Below, piece by piece: positions 10,022-23,233 of a stretch of 64,000 bases of DNA. Every line of letters begins with the position of its first letter. The first letter of the stretch is position 1. The translations under genes were made by a program, and so were the position numbers. The DNA is from Dichetophora obliterata (lineage: Eukaryota; Arthropoda; Insecta; Diptera; Sciomyzidae), in assembly GCA_963920525.1 (NCBI GenBank), contig OY986439.1, positions 24,812,819 through 24,876,818 of the forward strand. The letters run 5' to 3'. The notes beneath the pieces were generated by a model. The model ran no database searches, was not told the origin of the DNA, and was given only the letters and a program-made list of their open reading frames with translations.

Positions 10022-12685
10022 CACTTTTTGGAGTGGAAGCTGGCCAAAAACATGTGCTTTTTCCGTCATAACTCCCAAACCATACATCCTACGAGGACGA
10101 TTTATACACCAAATTGTTTCTTATACATATATACACAAGACTGCATATTCAGAAAAAAGTTTTCTGGAATTTGATTTTTTTTCAAGAATCTTAGTTAAAA
10201 TTTTTTACATGAATCATAGTTTTTGACGTGGTTTTTTGCGATTTTTTTGATTTTTTAGCCATAACTTCTAAACCATACATCATAAAAGGACGATTTATGC
10301 ATCAAAATGTTCCTTAAGCTACTGCCCACAAGACTGTATCCTTAAAATAATTTTAAAAATTAGATTTCATGTTAATTTCATGTGCCCTTTTTTGTCAATT
10401 TTTATTTTTTTTATTTATTTTCTAAAATAAAAACTACATATCAGATAAGGACGATTCATGCATTAAAATGAGCACCAGGTCCTCGTCCTTAAGAAGGGAT
10501 ACTCCTTTGTCCAAATGCCGTTTGCTCTATCTCTTGTAGTTTAGGAGTTGTAGAACACTTTTTGGAGTGGAAGCTGGCCAAACATGTGCTTTTTCCGTCA
10601 TAACTTCCAAACCATACATCCTACAAGGACGATTTATATACCAAATTGTTTCTAATGCATATATACACAAGACTGCATATTCAGAAAAAAGTTTTCTGGA
10701 ATTTGATTTTTTTTCAAGAATCTTAGTTAAAATTTTTTACATGAATCATAGTTTTTGACGTGGTTTTTTGCGATTTTTTTTATTTTTTAGCCATAACTTC
10801 TAAACCATACATCATAAAAGGACGATTTATGCATCAAAATGTTCCTTAAGCTACTGCCCACAAGACTGTATCCTTAAAATAATTTTAAAAATTAGATTTC
10901 ATGTTAATTTCATGTGCCTTTTTTTGTCAATTTTTATTTTTGTTATTTATTTTCTAAAATAAAAACTACATATCAGATAAGGACGATTCATGCATTAAAT
11001 TGAGCACCAGGTCCTCGTCCTTAAGAAGGGATACTCCTTTGTCCAAATGCCGTTTGCTCTATCTCTTGTAGTTTAGGAGTTGTAGAACACTTTTTGGAGT
11101 GGAAGCTGGCCAAAAACATGTGCTTTTTCCGTCATAACTCCCAAACCATACATCCTACAAGGACGATTTATACACCAAATTGTTTCTTATACATATATAC
11201 ACAAGACTGCATATTCAGAAAAAAGTTTTCTGGAATTTGATTTTTTTTCAAGAATCTTAGTTAAAATTTTTTACATGAATCATAGTTTTTGACGTGGTTT
11301 TTTGCGATTTTTTTGATTTTTTAGCCATAACTTCTAAACCATACATCATAAAAGGACGATTTATGCATCAAAATGTTCCTTAAGCTACTGCCCACAAGAC
11401 TGTATCCTTAAAATAATTTCAAAAATTAGATTTCATGTTAATTTCATGTGCCCTTTTTTGTCAATTTTTATTTTTTTTATTTATTTTCTAAAATAAAAAC
11501 TACATATCAGATAAGGACGATTCATGCATTAAAATGAGCACCAGGTCCTCGTCCTTAAGAAGGGACACTCCTTTGTCCAAATGCCGTTTGCTCTATCTCT
11601 TGTAGTTTAGGAGTTGTAGAACACTTTTTGGAGTGGAAGCTGGCCAAACATGTGCTTTTTCCGTCATAACTCCCAAACCATACATCCTACAAGGACGATT
11701 TATATACCAAATTGTTTCTAATACATATATACACAAGAGTGCATATTCAGAAAAAAGTTTTCTGGAATTTGATTTTTTTTCAAGAATCTTAGTTAAAATT
11801 TTTTACATGAATCATAGTTTTTGAAGTGGTTTTTTGCGATTTTTTTTATTTTTTAGCCATAACTTCTAAACCATACATCATAAAAGGACGATTTATGCAT
11901 CAAAATGTTCCTTAAGCTACTGCCCACAAGACTGTATCCTTAAAATAATTTTAAAAATTAGATTTCATGTTAATTTCATGTGCCCTTTTTTGTCAATTTT
12001 TATTTTTTTTATTTATTTTCTAAAATAAAAACTACATATCAGATAAGGACGATTCATGCATTAAAATGAGCACCAGGTCCTCGTCCTTAAGAAGGGACAC
12101 TCCTTTGTCCAAATGCCGTTTGCTCTATCTCTTGTAGTTTAGGAGTTGTAGAACACTTTTTGGAGTGGAAGCTGGCCAAACATGTGCTTTTTCCGTCATA
12201 ACTCCCAAACCATACATCCTACAAGGACGATTTATATACCAAATTGTTTCTTATACATATATACACAAGAGTGCATATTCAGAAAAAAGTTTTCTGGAAT
12301 TTGATTTTTTTTCAAGAATCTTAGTTAAAATTTTTTACATGAATCATAGTTTTTGACGTGGTTTTTTGCGATTTTTTTTATTTTTTAGCCATAACTTCTA
12401 AACCATACATCATAAAAGGACGATTTATGCATCAAAATGTTCCTTAAGCTACTGCCCACAAGACTGTATCCTTAACATAATTTTAAAAATTAGATTTCAT
12501 GTTAATTTCATGTGCCCTTTTTTGTCAATTTTTATTTTTTTTATTTATTTTCTAAAATAAAAACTACATATCAGATAAGGACGATTCATGCATTAAAATG
12601 AGCACCAGGTCCTCGTCCTTAAGAAGGGACACTCCTTTGTCCAAATGCCGTTTGCTCTATCTCTTGTAGTTTAGGAGTTGTAGAA

Positions 12686-12821
12686 CACTTTTTGGAGTGG
12701 AAGCTGGCCAAACATGTGCTTTTTCCGTTTAAAATGAGCACCAGGTCCTCGTCCTTAAGAAGGGACACTCCTTTGTCCAAATACCGTTTGCTCTATCTCT
12801 TGTAGTTTAGGAGTTGTAGAA
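12686..12821 (+). repeat. Short unit S8 (136 bp)
   Basis: Same junction; follows the extra H unit (12154) and precedes G (12822). Confidence 0.95.
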
Positions 12822-13887
12822 CACTTTTTGGAGTGGAAGCTGGCCAAAAACATGTGCTTTTTCCGTCATAACTCCCAAACCATACATCCTACGAGGACGA
12901 TTTATACACCAAATTGTTTCTTATACATATATACACAAGACTGCATATTCAGAAAAAAGTTTTCTGGAATTTGATTTTTTTTCAAGAATCTTAGTTAAAA
13001 TTTTTTACATGAATCATAGTTTTTGACGTGGTTTTTTGCGATTTTTTTGATTTTTTAGCCATAACTTCTAAACCATACATCATAAAAGGACGATTTATGC
13101 ATCAAAATGTTCCTTAAGCTACTGCCCACAAGACTGTATCCTTAAAATAATTTTAAAAATTAGATTTCATGTTAATTTCATGTGCCCTTTTTTGTCAATT
13201 TTTATTTTTTTTATTTATTTTCTAAAATAAAAACTACATATCAGATAAGGACGATTCATGCATTAAAATGAGCACCAGGTCCTCGTCCTTAAGAAGGGAT
13301 ACTCCTTTGTCCAAATGCCGTTTGCTCTATCTCTTGTAGTTTAGGAGTTGTAGAACACTTTTTGGAGTGGAAGCTGGCCAAACATGTGCTTTTTCCGTCA
13401 TAACTCCCAAACCATACATCCTACAAGGACGATTTATATACCAAATTGTTTCTAATGCATATATATACAAGATAGCATATTCAGAAAAAAGTTTTCTGGA
13501 ATTTGATTTTTTTTCAAGAATCTTAGTTAAAATTTTTTACATGAATCATAGTTTTTGACGTGGTTTTTTGCGATTTTTTTTATTTTTTAGCCATAACTTT
13601 TAAACCATACATCATAAAAGGACGATTTATGCATCAAAATGTTCCTTAAGCTACTGCCCATAAGACTGTATCCTTAAAATAATTTTAAAAATTAGATTTC
13701 ATGTTAATTTCATGTGCCCTTTTTTGTCAATTTTTATTTTTTTTATTTATTTTCTAAAATAAAAACTACATATCAGATAAGGACGATTCATGCATTAAAA
13801 TGAGCACCAGGTCCTCGTCCTTAAGAAGGGACACTCCTTTGTCCAAATACCGTTTGCTCTATCTCTTGTAGTTTAGGAGTTGTAGAA
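12822..13887 (+). repeat. G-I pair between higher-order copies
   Basis: Units start at 12822 (G, CTACGAGG) and 13356 (I, GATAGC). With the S before it, the pair repeats 5212-6413 at an offset of 7,474 bp. Confidence 0.9.
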
Positions 13888-14421
13888 CACTTTTTGGAGT
13901 GGAAGCTGGCCAAAAACATGTGCTTTTACCATCATAACTCCCAAACCATAAATCCTACAAGGACGATTTATACACCAAAATGTTTCTTATACATATATAC
14001 ACAAGACTGCATATTCAGAAAAAAGTTTTCTGGAATTTGATTTTTTTTCAAGAATCTTAGTTAAAATTTTTTACATGAATCATAGTTTTTGACGTGGTTT
14101 TTTGCGATTTTTTTGATTTTTTAGCCATAACTTCTAAACCATACATCATAAAAGGACGATTTATGCATCAAAATGTTCCTTAAGCTACTGCCCATAAGAC
14201 TGTATCCTTAAAATAATTTTAAAAATTAGATTTCATGTTAATTTCATGTGCCCTTTTTTGTCAATTTTTATTTTTTTTATTTATTTTCTAAAATAAAAAC
14301 TACATATCAGATAAGGACGATTCATGCATTAAAATGAGCACCAGGTCCTCGTCCTTAAGAAGGGACACTCCTTTGTCCAAATGCCGTTTGCTCTATCTCT
14401 TGTAGTTTAGGAGTTGTAGAA

Positions 14422-14557
14422 CACTTTTTGGAGTGGAAGCTGGCCAAACATGTGCTTTTTCCGTTTAAAATGAGCACCAGGTCCTCGTCCTTAAGAAGGG
14501 ACACTCCTTTGTCCAAATACCGTTTGCTCTATCTCTTGTAGTTTAGGAGTTGTAGAA
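14422..14557 (+). repeat. Short unit S9 (136 bp)
   Basis: Same junction; between K (13888) and G (14558). Confidence 0.95.
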
Positions 14558-16689
14558 CACTTTTTGGAGTGGAAGCTGGCCAAAAACATGTGCTTTTTCC
14601 GTCATAACTCCCAAACCATACATCCTACGAGGACGATTTATACACCAAATTGTTTCTTATACATATATACACAAGACTGCATATTCAGAAAAAAGTTTTC
14701 TGGAATTTGATTTTTTTTCAAGAATCTTAGTTAAAATTTTTTACATGAATCATAGTTTTTGACGTGGTTTTTTGCGATTTTTTTGATTTTTTAGCCATAA
14801 CTTCTAAACCATACATCATAAAAGGACGATTTATGCATCAAAATGTTCCTTAAGCTACTGCCCACAAGACTGTATCCTTAAAATAATTTTAAAAATTAGA
14901 TTTCATGTTAATTTCATGTGCCCTTTTTTGTCAATTTTTATTTTTTTTATTTATTTTCTAAAATAAAAACTACATATCAGATAAGGACGATTCATGCATT
15001 AAAATGAGCACCAGGTCCTCGTCCTTAAGAAGGGATACTCCTTTGTCCAAATGCCGTTTGCTCTATCTCTTGTAGTTTAGGAGTTGTAGAACACTTTTTG
15101 GAGTGGAAGCTGGCCAAACATGTGCTTTTTCCGTCATAACTCCCAAACCATACATCCTACAAGGACGATTTATATACCAAATTGTTTCTAATGCATATAT
15201 ACACAAGACTGCATATTCAGAAAAAAGTTTTCTGGAATTTGATTTTTTTTCAAGAATCTTAGTTAAAATTTTTTACATGAATCATAGTTTTTGACGTGGT
15301 TTTTTGCGATTTTTTTTATTTTTTAGCCATAACTTCTAAACCATACATCATAAAAGGACGATTTATGCATCAAAATGTTCCTTAAGCTACTGCCCACAAG
15401 ACTGTATCCTTAAAATAATTTTAAAAATTAGATTTCATGTTAATTTCATGTGCCTTTTTTTGTCAATTTTTATTTTTGTTATTTATTTTCTAAAATAAAA
15501 ACTACATATCAGATAAGGACGATTCATGCATTAAATTGAGCACCAGGTCCTCGTCCTTAAGAAGGGATACTCCTTTGTCCAAATGCCGTTTGCTCTATCT
15601 CTTGTAGTTTAGGAGTTGTAGAACACTTTTTGGAGTGGAAGCTGGCCAAAAACATGTGCTTTTTCCGTCATAACTCCCAAACCATACATCCTACAAGGAC
15701 GATTTATACACCAAATTGTTTCTTATACATATAAACACAAGACTGCATATTCAGAAAAAAGTTTTCTGGAATTTGATTTTTTTTCAAGAATCTTAGTTAA
15801 AATTTTTTACATGAATCATAGTTTTTGACGTGGTTTTTTGCGATTTTTTTGATTTTTTAGCCATAACTTCTAAACCATACATCATAAAAGGACGATTTAT
15901 GCATCAAAATGTTCCTTAAGCTACTGCCCACAAGACTGTATCCTTAAAATAATTTTAAAAATTAGATTTCATGTTAATTTCATGTGCCCTTTTTTGTCAA
16001 TTTTTATTTTTTTTATTTATTTTCTAAAATAAAAACTACATATCAGATAAGGACGATTCATGCATTAAAATGAGCACCAGGTCCTCGTCCTTAAGAAGGG
16101 ACACTCCTTTGTCCAAATGCCGTTTGCTCTATCTCTTGTAGTTTAGGAGTTGTAGAACACTTTTTGGAGTGGAAGCTGGCCAAACATGTGCTTTTTCCGT
16201 CATAACTCCCAAACCATACATCCTACAAGGACGATTTATATACCAAATTGTTTCTAATACATATATACACAAGAGTGCATATTCAGAAAAAAGTTTTCTG
16301 GAATTTGATTTTTTTTCAAGAATCTTAGTTAAAATTTTTTACATGAATCATAGTTTTTGAAGTGGTTTTTTGCGATTTTTTTTATTTTTTAGCCATAACT
16401 TCTAAACCATACATCATAAAAGGACGATTTATGCATCAAAATGTTCCTTAAGCTACTGCCCACAAGACTGTATCCTTAAAATAATTTTAAAAATTAGATT
16501 TCATGTTAATTTCATGTGCCCTTTTTTGTCAATTTTTATTTTTTTTATTTATTTTCTAAAATAAAAACTACATATCAGATAAGGACGATTCATGCATTAA
16601 AATGAGCACCAGGTCCTCGTCCTTAAGAAGGGACACTCCTTTGTCCAAATGCCGTTTGCTCTATCTCTTGTAGTTTAGGAGTTGTAGAA

Positions 16690-16825
16690 CACTTTTTGGA
16701 GTGGAAGCTGGCCAAACATGTGCTTTTTCCGTTTAAAATGAGCACCAGGTCCTCGTCCTTAAGAAGGGACACTCCTTTGTCCAAATACCGTTTGCTCTAT
16801 CTCTTGTAGTTTAGGAGTTGTAGAA
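16690..16825 (+). repeat. Short unit S10 (136 bp)
   Basis: Same junction; between F (16158) and K (16826). Confidence 0.95.
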
Positions 16826-17359
16826 CACTTTTTGGAGTGGAAGCTGGCCAAAAACATGTGCTTTTACCATCATAACTCCCAAACCATACATCCTACAAGG
16901 ACGATTTATACACCAAAATGTTTCTTATACATATATACACAAGACTGCATATTCAGAAAAAAGTTTTCTGGAATTTGATTTTTTTTCAAGAATCTTAGTT
17001 AAAATTTTTTACATGAATCATAGTTTTTGACGTGGTTTTTTGCGATTTTTTTGATTTTTTAGCCATAACTTCTAAACCATACATCATAAAAGGACGATTT
17101 ATGCATCAAAATGTTCCTTAAGCTACTGCCCATAAGACTGTATCCTTAAAATAATTTTAAAAATTAGATTTCATGTTAATTTCATGTGCCCTTTTTTGTC
17201 AATTTTTATTTTTTTTATTTATTTTCTAAAATAAAAACTACATATCAGATAAGGACGATTCATGCATTAAAATGAGCACCAGGTCCTCGTCCTTAAGAAG
17301 GGACACTCCTTTGTCCAAATGCCGTTTGCTCTATCTCTTGTAGTTTAGGAGTTGTAGAA

Positions 17360-17495
17360 CACTTTTTGGAGTGGAAGCTGGCCAAACATGTGCTTTTTCC
17401 GTTTAAAATGAGCACCAGGTCCTCGTCCTTAAGAAGGGACACTCCTTTGTCCAAATACCGTTTGCTCTATCTCTTGTAGTTTAGGAGTTGTAGAA
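17360..17495 (+). repeat. Short unit S11 (136 bp)
   Basis: Same junction; between K (16826) and the G/E hybrid (17496). Confidence 0.95.
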
Positions 17496-18561
17496 CACTT
17501 TTTGGAGTGGAAGCTGGCCAAAAACATGTGCTTTTTCCGTCATAACTCCCAAACCATACATCCTACGAGGACGATTTATACACCAAATTGTTTCTTATAC
17601 ATATATACACAAGACTGCATATTCAGAAAAAAGTTTTCTGGAATTTGATTTTTTTTCAAGAATCTTAGTTAAAATTTTTTACATGAATCATAGTTTTTGA
17701 CGTGGTTTTTTGCGATTTTTTTGATTTTTTAGCCATAACTTCTAAACCATACATCATAAAAGGACGATTTATGCATCAAAATGTTCCTTAAGCTACTGCC
17801 CACAAGACTGTATCCTTAAAATAATTTTAAAAATTAGATTTCATGTTAATTTCATGTGCCCTTTTTTGTCAATTTTTATTTTTTTTATTTATTTTCTAAA
17901 ATAAAAACTACATATCAGATAAGGACGATTCATGCATTAAAATGAGCACCAGGTCCTCGTCCTTAAGAAGGGACACTCCTTTGTCCAAATGCCGTTTGCT
18001 CTATCTCTTGTAGTTTAGGAGTTGTAGAACACTTTTTGGAGTGGAAGCTGGCCAAACATGTGCTTTTTCCGTCATAACTCCCAAACCATACATCCTACAA
18101 GGACGATTTATATACCAAATTGTTTCTAATACATATATACACAAGAGTGCATATTCAGAAAAAAGTTTTCTGGAATTTGATTTTTTTTCAAGAATCTTAG
18201 TTAAAATTTTTTACATGAATCATAGTTTTTGAAGTGGTTTTTTGCGATTTTTTTTATTTTTTAGCCATAACTTCTAAACCATACATCATAAAAGGACGAT
18301 TTATGCATCAAAATGTTCCTTAAGCTACTGCCCACAAGACTGTATCCTTAAAATAATTTTAAAAATTAGATTTCATGTTAATTTCATGTGCCCTTTTTTG
18401 TCAATTTTTATTTTTTTTATTTATTTTCTAAAATAAAAACTACATATCAGATAAGGACGATTCATGCATTAAAATGAGCACCAGGTCCTCGTCCTTAAGA
18501 AGGGACACTCCTTTGTCCAAATGCCGTTTGCTCTATCTCTTGTAGTTTAGGAGTTGTAGAA

Positions 18562-18697
18562 CACTTTTTGGAGTGGAAGCTGGCCAAACATGTGCTTTTT
18601 CCGTTTAAAATGAGCACCAGGTCCTCGTCCTTAAGAAGGGACACTCCTTTGTCCAAATACCGTTTGCTCTATCTCTTGTAGTTTAGGAGTTGTAGAA
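18562..18697 (+). repeat. Short unit S12 (136 bp)
   Basis: Same junction; between F (18030) and K (18698). Confidence 0.95.
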
Positions 18698-19231
18698 CAC
18701 TTTTTGGAGTGGAAGCTGGCCAAAAACATGTGCTTTTACCATCATAACTCCCAAACCATACATCCTACAAGGACGATTTATACACCAAAATGTTTCTTAT
18801 ACATATATACACAAGACTGCATATTCAGAAAAAAGTTTTCTGGAATTTGATTTTTTTTCAAGAATCTTAGTTAAAATTTTTTACATGAATCATAGTTTTT
18901 GACGTGGTTTTTTGCGATTTTTTTGATTTTTTAGCCATAACTTCTAAACCATACATCATAAAAGGACGATTTATGCATCAAAATGTTCCTTAAGCTACTG
19001 CCCATAAGACTGTATCCTTAAAATAATTTTAAAAATTAGATTTCATGTTAATTTCATGTGCCCTTTTTTGTCAATTTTTATTTTTTTTATTTATTTTCTA
19101 AAATAAAAACTACATATCAGATAAGGACGATTCATGCATTAAAATGAGCACCAGGTCCTCGTCCTTAAGAAGGGACACTCCTTTGTCCAAATGCCGTTTG
19201 CTCTATCTCTTGTAGTTTAGGAGTTGTAGAA

Positions 19232-19367
19232 CACTTTTTGGAGTGGAAGCTGGCCAAACATGTGCTTTTTCCGTTTAAAATGAGCACCAGGTCCTCGTCC
19301 TTAAGAAGGGACACTCCTTTGTCCAAATACCGTTTGCTCTATCTCTTGTAGTTTAGGAGTTGTAGAA
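19232..19367 (+). repeat. Short unit S13 (136 bp)
   Basis: Same junction; between K (18698) and G (19368). Last short unit of Zone I. Confidence 0.95.
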
Positions 19368-20967
19368 CACTTTTTGGAGTGGAAGCTGGCCAAAAACATG
19401 TGCTTTTTCCGTCATAACTCCCAAACCATACATCCTACGAGGACGATTTATACACCAAATTGTTTCTTATACATATATACACAAGACTGCATATTCAGAA
19501 AAAAGTTTTCTGGAATTTGATTTTTTTTCAAGAATCTTAGTTAAAATTTTTTAAATGAATCATAGTTTTTGACGTGGTTTTTTGCGATTTTTTTGATTTT
19601 TTAGCCATAACTTCTAAACCATACATCATAAAAGGACGATTTATGCATCAAAATGTTCCTTAAGCTACTGCCCACAAGACTGTATCCTTAAAATAATTTT
19701 AAAAATTAGATTTCATGTTAATTTCATGTGCCCTTTTTTGTCAATTTTTATTTTTTTTATTTATTTTCTAAAATAAAAACTACATATCAGATAAGGACGA
19801 TTCATGCATTAAAATGAGCACCAGGTCCTCGTCCTTAAGAAGGGATACTCCTTTGTCCAAATGCCGTTTGCTCTATCTCTTGTAGTTTAGGAGTTGTAGA
19901 ACACTTTTTGGAGTGGAAGCTGGCCAAACATGTGCTTTTTCCGTCATAACTTCCAAACCATACATCCTACAAGGACGATTTATATACCAAATTGTTTCTA
20001 ATGCATATATACACAAGACTGCATATTCAGAAAAAAGTTTTCTGGAATTTGATTTTTTTTCAAGAATCTTAGTTAAAATTTTTTACATGAATCATAGTTT
20101 TTGACGTGGTTTTTTGCGATTTTTTTTATTTTTTAGCCATAACTTCTAAACCATACATCATAAAAGGACGATTTATGCATCAAAATGTTCCTTAAGCTAC
20201 TGCCCACAAGACTGTATCCTTAAAATAATTTTAAAAATTAGATTTCATGTTAATTTCATGTGCCTTTTTTTGTCAATTTTTATTTTTGTTATTTATTTTC
20301 TAAAATAAAAACTACATATCAGATAAGGACGATTCATGCATTAAATTGAGCACCAGGTCCTCGTCCTTAAGAAGGGATACTCCTTTGTCCAAATGCCGTT
20401 TGCTCTATCTCTTGTAGTTTAGGAGTTGTAGAACACTTTTTGGAGTGGAAGCTGGCCAAAAACATGTGCTTTTTCCGTCATAACTCCCAAACCATACATC
20501 CTACAAGGACGATTTATACACCAAATTGTTTCTTATACATATATACACAAGACTGCATATTCAGAAAAAAGTTTTCTGGAATTTGATTTTTTTTCAAGAA
20601 TCTTAGTTAAAATTTTTTACATGAATCATAGTTTTTGACGTGGTTTTTTGCGATTTTTTTGATTTTTTAGCCATAACTTCTAAACCATACATCATAAAAG
20701 GACGATTTATGCATCAAAATGTTCCTTAAGCTACTGCCCACAAGACTGTATCCTTAAAATAATTTCAAAAATTAGATTTCATGTTAATTTCATGTGCCCT
20801 TTTTTGTCAATTTTTATTTTTTTTATTTATTTTCTAAAATAAAAACTACATATCAGATAAGGACGATTCATGCATTAAAATGAGCACCAGGTCCTCGTCC
20901 TTAAGAAGGGACACTCCTTTGTCCAAATGCCGTTTGCTCTATCTCTTGTAGTTTAGGAGTTGTAGAA

Positions 20968-21497
20968 CACTTTTTGGAGTGGAAGCTGGCCAAACATGTG
21001 CTTTTTCCGTCATAACTCCCAAACCATACATCCTACAAGGACGATATATACCAAATTGTTTCTAATACATATATACACAAGAGTGCATATTCAGAAAAAA
21101 GTTTTCTGGAATTTGATTTTTTTTCAAGAATCTTAGTTAAAATTTTTTACATGAATCATAGTTTTTGAAGTGGTTTTTTGCGATTTTTTTTATTTTTTAG
21201 CCATAACTTCTAAACCATACATCATAAAAGGACGATTTATGCATCAAAATGTTCCTTAAGCTACTGCCCACAAGACTGTATCCTTAAAATAATTTTAAAA
21301 ATTAGATTTCATGTTAATTTCATGTGCCCTTTTTTGTCAATTTTTATTTTTTTTATTTATTTTCTAAAATAAAAACTACATATCAGATAAGGACGATTCA
21401 TGCATTAAAATGAGCACCAGGTCCTCGTCCTTAAGAAGGGACACTCCTTTGTCCAAATGCCGTTTGCTCTATCTCTTGTAGTTTAGGAGTTGTAGAA
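20968..21497 (+). repeat. 530 bp F unit with 2 bp loss in box 1
   Basis: Box 1 reads GGACGATATATACC where sister F units read GGACGATTTATATACC. The 2 bp loss explains the 530 bp length and also closes the reading frame that is open in other 532 bp units. Confidence 0.9.
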
Positions 21498-22029
21498 CAC
21501 TTTTTGGAGTGGAAGCTGGCCAAACATGTGCTTTTTCCGTCATAACTCCCAAACCATACATCCTACAAGGACGATTTATATACCAAATTGTTTCTTATAC
21601 ATATATACACAAGAGTGCATATTCAGAAAAAAGTTTTCTGGAATTTGATTTTTTTTCAAGAATCTTAGTTAAAATTTTTTACATGAATCATAGTTTTTGA
21701 CGTGGTTTTTTGCGATTTTTTTTATTTTTTAGCCATAACTTCTAAACCATACATCATAAAAGGACGATTTATGCATCAAAATGTTCCTTAAGCTACTGCC
21801 CACAAGACTGTATCCTTAACATAATTTTAAAAATTAGATTTCATGTTAATTTCATGTGCCCTTTTTTGTCAATTTTTATTTTTTTTATTTATTTTCTAAA
21901 ATAAAAACAACATATCAGATAAGGACGATTCATGCATTAAAATGAGCACCAGGTCCTCGTCCTTAAGAAGGGATACTCCTTTGTCCAAATGCCGTTTGCT
22001 CTATCTCTTGTAGTTTAGGAGTTGTAGAA

Positions 22030-23097
22030 CACTTTTTGGAGTGGAAGCTGGCCAAAAACATGTGCTTTTTCCGTCATAACTCCCAAACCATACATCCTAC
22101 AAGGACGATTTATACACCAAATTGTTTCTAATACATATATACACAAGATAGCATATTCAGAAAAAAGTTTTCTGGAATTTGATTTTTTTCAAGAATCTTA
22201 GTTAAAATTTTTTACATGAATCATAGTTTTTGACGTGGTTTTTTGCGATTTTTTTGATTTTTTAGCCATAACTTCTAAACCATACATCATAAAAGGACGA
22301 TTTATGCATCAAAATGTTCCTTAAGCTACTGTTCACAAGACTGTATCCTTAAAATAATTTTAAAAATTAGATTTCATGTTAATTTCATGTGCCCTTTTTT
22401 GTCAATTTTTATTTTTTTTTATTTATTTTCTAAAATAAAAACTACATATCAGATAAGGACGATTCATGCATTAAAATGAGCACCAGGTCCTCGTCCTTAA
22501 GAAGGGACACTCCTTTGTCCAAATACCGTTTGCTCTATCTCTTGTAGTTTAGGAGTTGTAGAACACTTTTTGGAGTGGAAGCTGGCCAAAAACATGTGCT
22601 TTTTCCGTCATAACTCCCAAACCATACATCCTACAAAGACGATTTATATACCAAATTGTTTCTAATGCATATATACACAAGATAGCATATTCAGAAAAAA
22701 GTTTTCTGGAATTTGATTTTTTTCAAGAATCTTAGTTAAAATTTTTTACATGAATCATAGTTTTTGACGTGGTTTTTTGCGATTTTTTTGATTTTTTAGC
22801 CATAACTTCTAAACCATACATCATAAAAGGACGATTTATGCATCAAAATGTTCCTTAAGCTACTGCCCACAAGACTGTATCCTTAAAATAATTTTAAAAA
22901 TTAGATTTCATGTTAATTTCATGTGCCCTTTTTTGTCAATTTTTATTTTTTTTTATTTATTTTCTAAAATAAAAACTACATATCAGATAAGGACGATTCA
23001 TGCATTAAAATGAGCACCAGGTCCTCGTCCTTAAGAAGAGACACTCCTTTGTCCAAATGCCGTTTGCTCTATCTCTTGTAGTTTAGGAGTTGTAGAA
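22030..23097 (+). repeat. Two 534 bp units with GATAGC marker
   Basis: Units start at 22030 (ACTGTTCAC) and 22564 (CTACAAAGACG; tail AAGAAGAGACAC). Both have one T fewer before CAAGAATC and one T more in the run near the unit end, so the total stays 534 bp. The second resembles the unit at 33773. Confidence 0.88.
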
Positions 23098-23233
23098 CAC
23101 TTTTTGGAGTGGAAGCTGGCCAAACATGTGCTTTTTCCGTTTAAAATGAGCACCAGGTCCTCGTCCTTAAGAAGGGACACTCCTTTGTCCAAATACCGTT
23201 TGCTCTATCTCTTGTAGTTTAGGAGTTGTAGAA
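23098..23233 (+). repeat. Short unit S14 (136 bp)
   Basis: Same junction; first short unit of Zone II. With its GAAGAGACAC-tailed neighbour before and the GCAATTTT unit after, it forms the context repeated at 34842 (offset 11,744). Confidence 0.95.

Larger units (their letters stand above)
9352..12821 (+). repeat. Zone I higher-order copy, expanded K-S-G-D-E-F-H-S (3,470 bp)
   Basis: Units start at 9352 (K), 9886 (S), 10022 (G), 10556 (D), 11088 (E variant with ATATATACAC and AATTTCAAAAA), 11622 (F), 12154 (H) and 12686 (S). It equals the canonical copy plus one 532 bp unit (H) between F and the final S. Confidence 0.92.
13888..16825 (+). repeat. Zone I higher-order copy, canonical K-S-G-D-E-F-S (2,938 bp)
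   Basis: Units start at 13888 (K, with CCATAAATCC), 14422 (S), 14558 (G), 15092 (D, with ACTCCC rather than ACTTCC), 15624 (E), 16158 (F) and 16690 (S). It lies inside the long segment 12,686 to about 17,9xx that repeats 5,212 onward at an offset of 7,474 bp. Confidence 0.92.
16826..18697 (+). repeat. Zone I higher-order copy, contracted K-S-G-F-S (1,872 bp)
   Basis: Units start at 16826 (K), 17360 (S), 17496 (G/E hybrid), 18030 (F) and 18562 (S). It is shorter than the canonical copy by exactly 1,066 bp (532 + 534), the length of one D-E pair. The unit at 17496 has the G marker CTACGAGG at its start but the tail GGACAC...AAATGCCG typical of E. Confidence 0.92.
1..22029 (+). repeat. Zone I: higher-order repeat with two 136 bp units per copy
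   Basis: Units 1-51. Types recur in a fixed order, which I label K (TTTTACCATCAT, AAAATGTTTC, CCCATAAG), S (136 bp), G (CTACGAGG or close relative), D (532 bp, ATTTTTGTTATTT), E (534 bp, often ACATATAAACAC), F (532 bp, TTTTTGAAGTGG) and H (532 bp, CCTTAACATAA). Thirteen of the nineteen S units are here. Long offsets of 5,743, 7,474 and 9,346 bp relate near-identical blocks. Confidence 0.9.
18698..22029 (+). repeat. Zone I higher-order copy K-S-G-D-E-F-H (3,332 bp)
   Basis: Units start at 18698 (K), 19232 (S), 19368 (G), 19902 (D), 20434 (E variant with AATTTCAAAAA), 20968 (F, 530 bp) and 21498 (H). It repeats 9352-12685 at an offset of 9,346 bp (9,344 after the 2 bp loss in F). No S follows H; Zone II starts instead. 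Confidence 0.92.
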
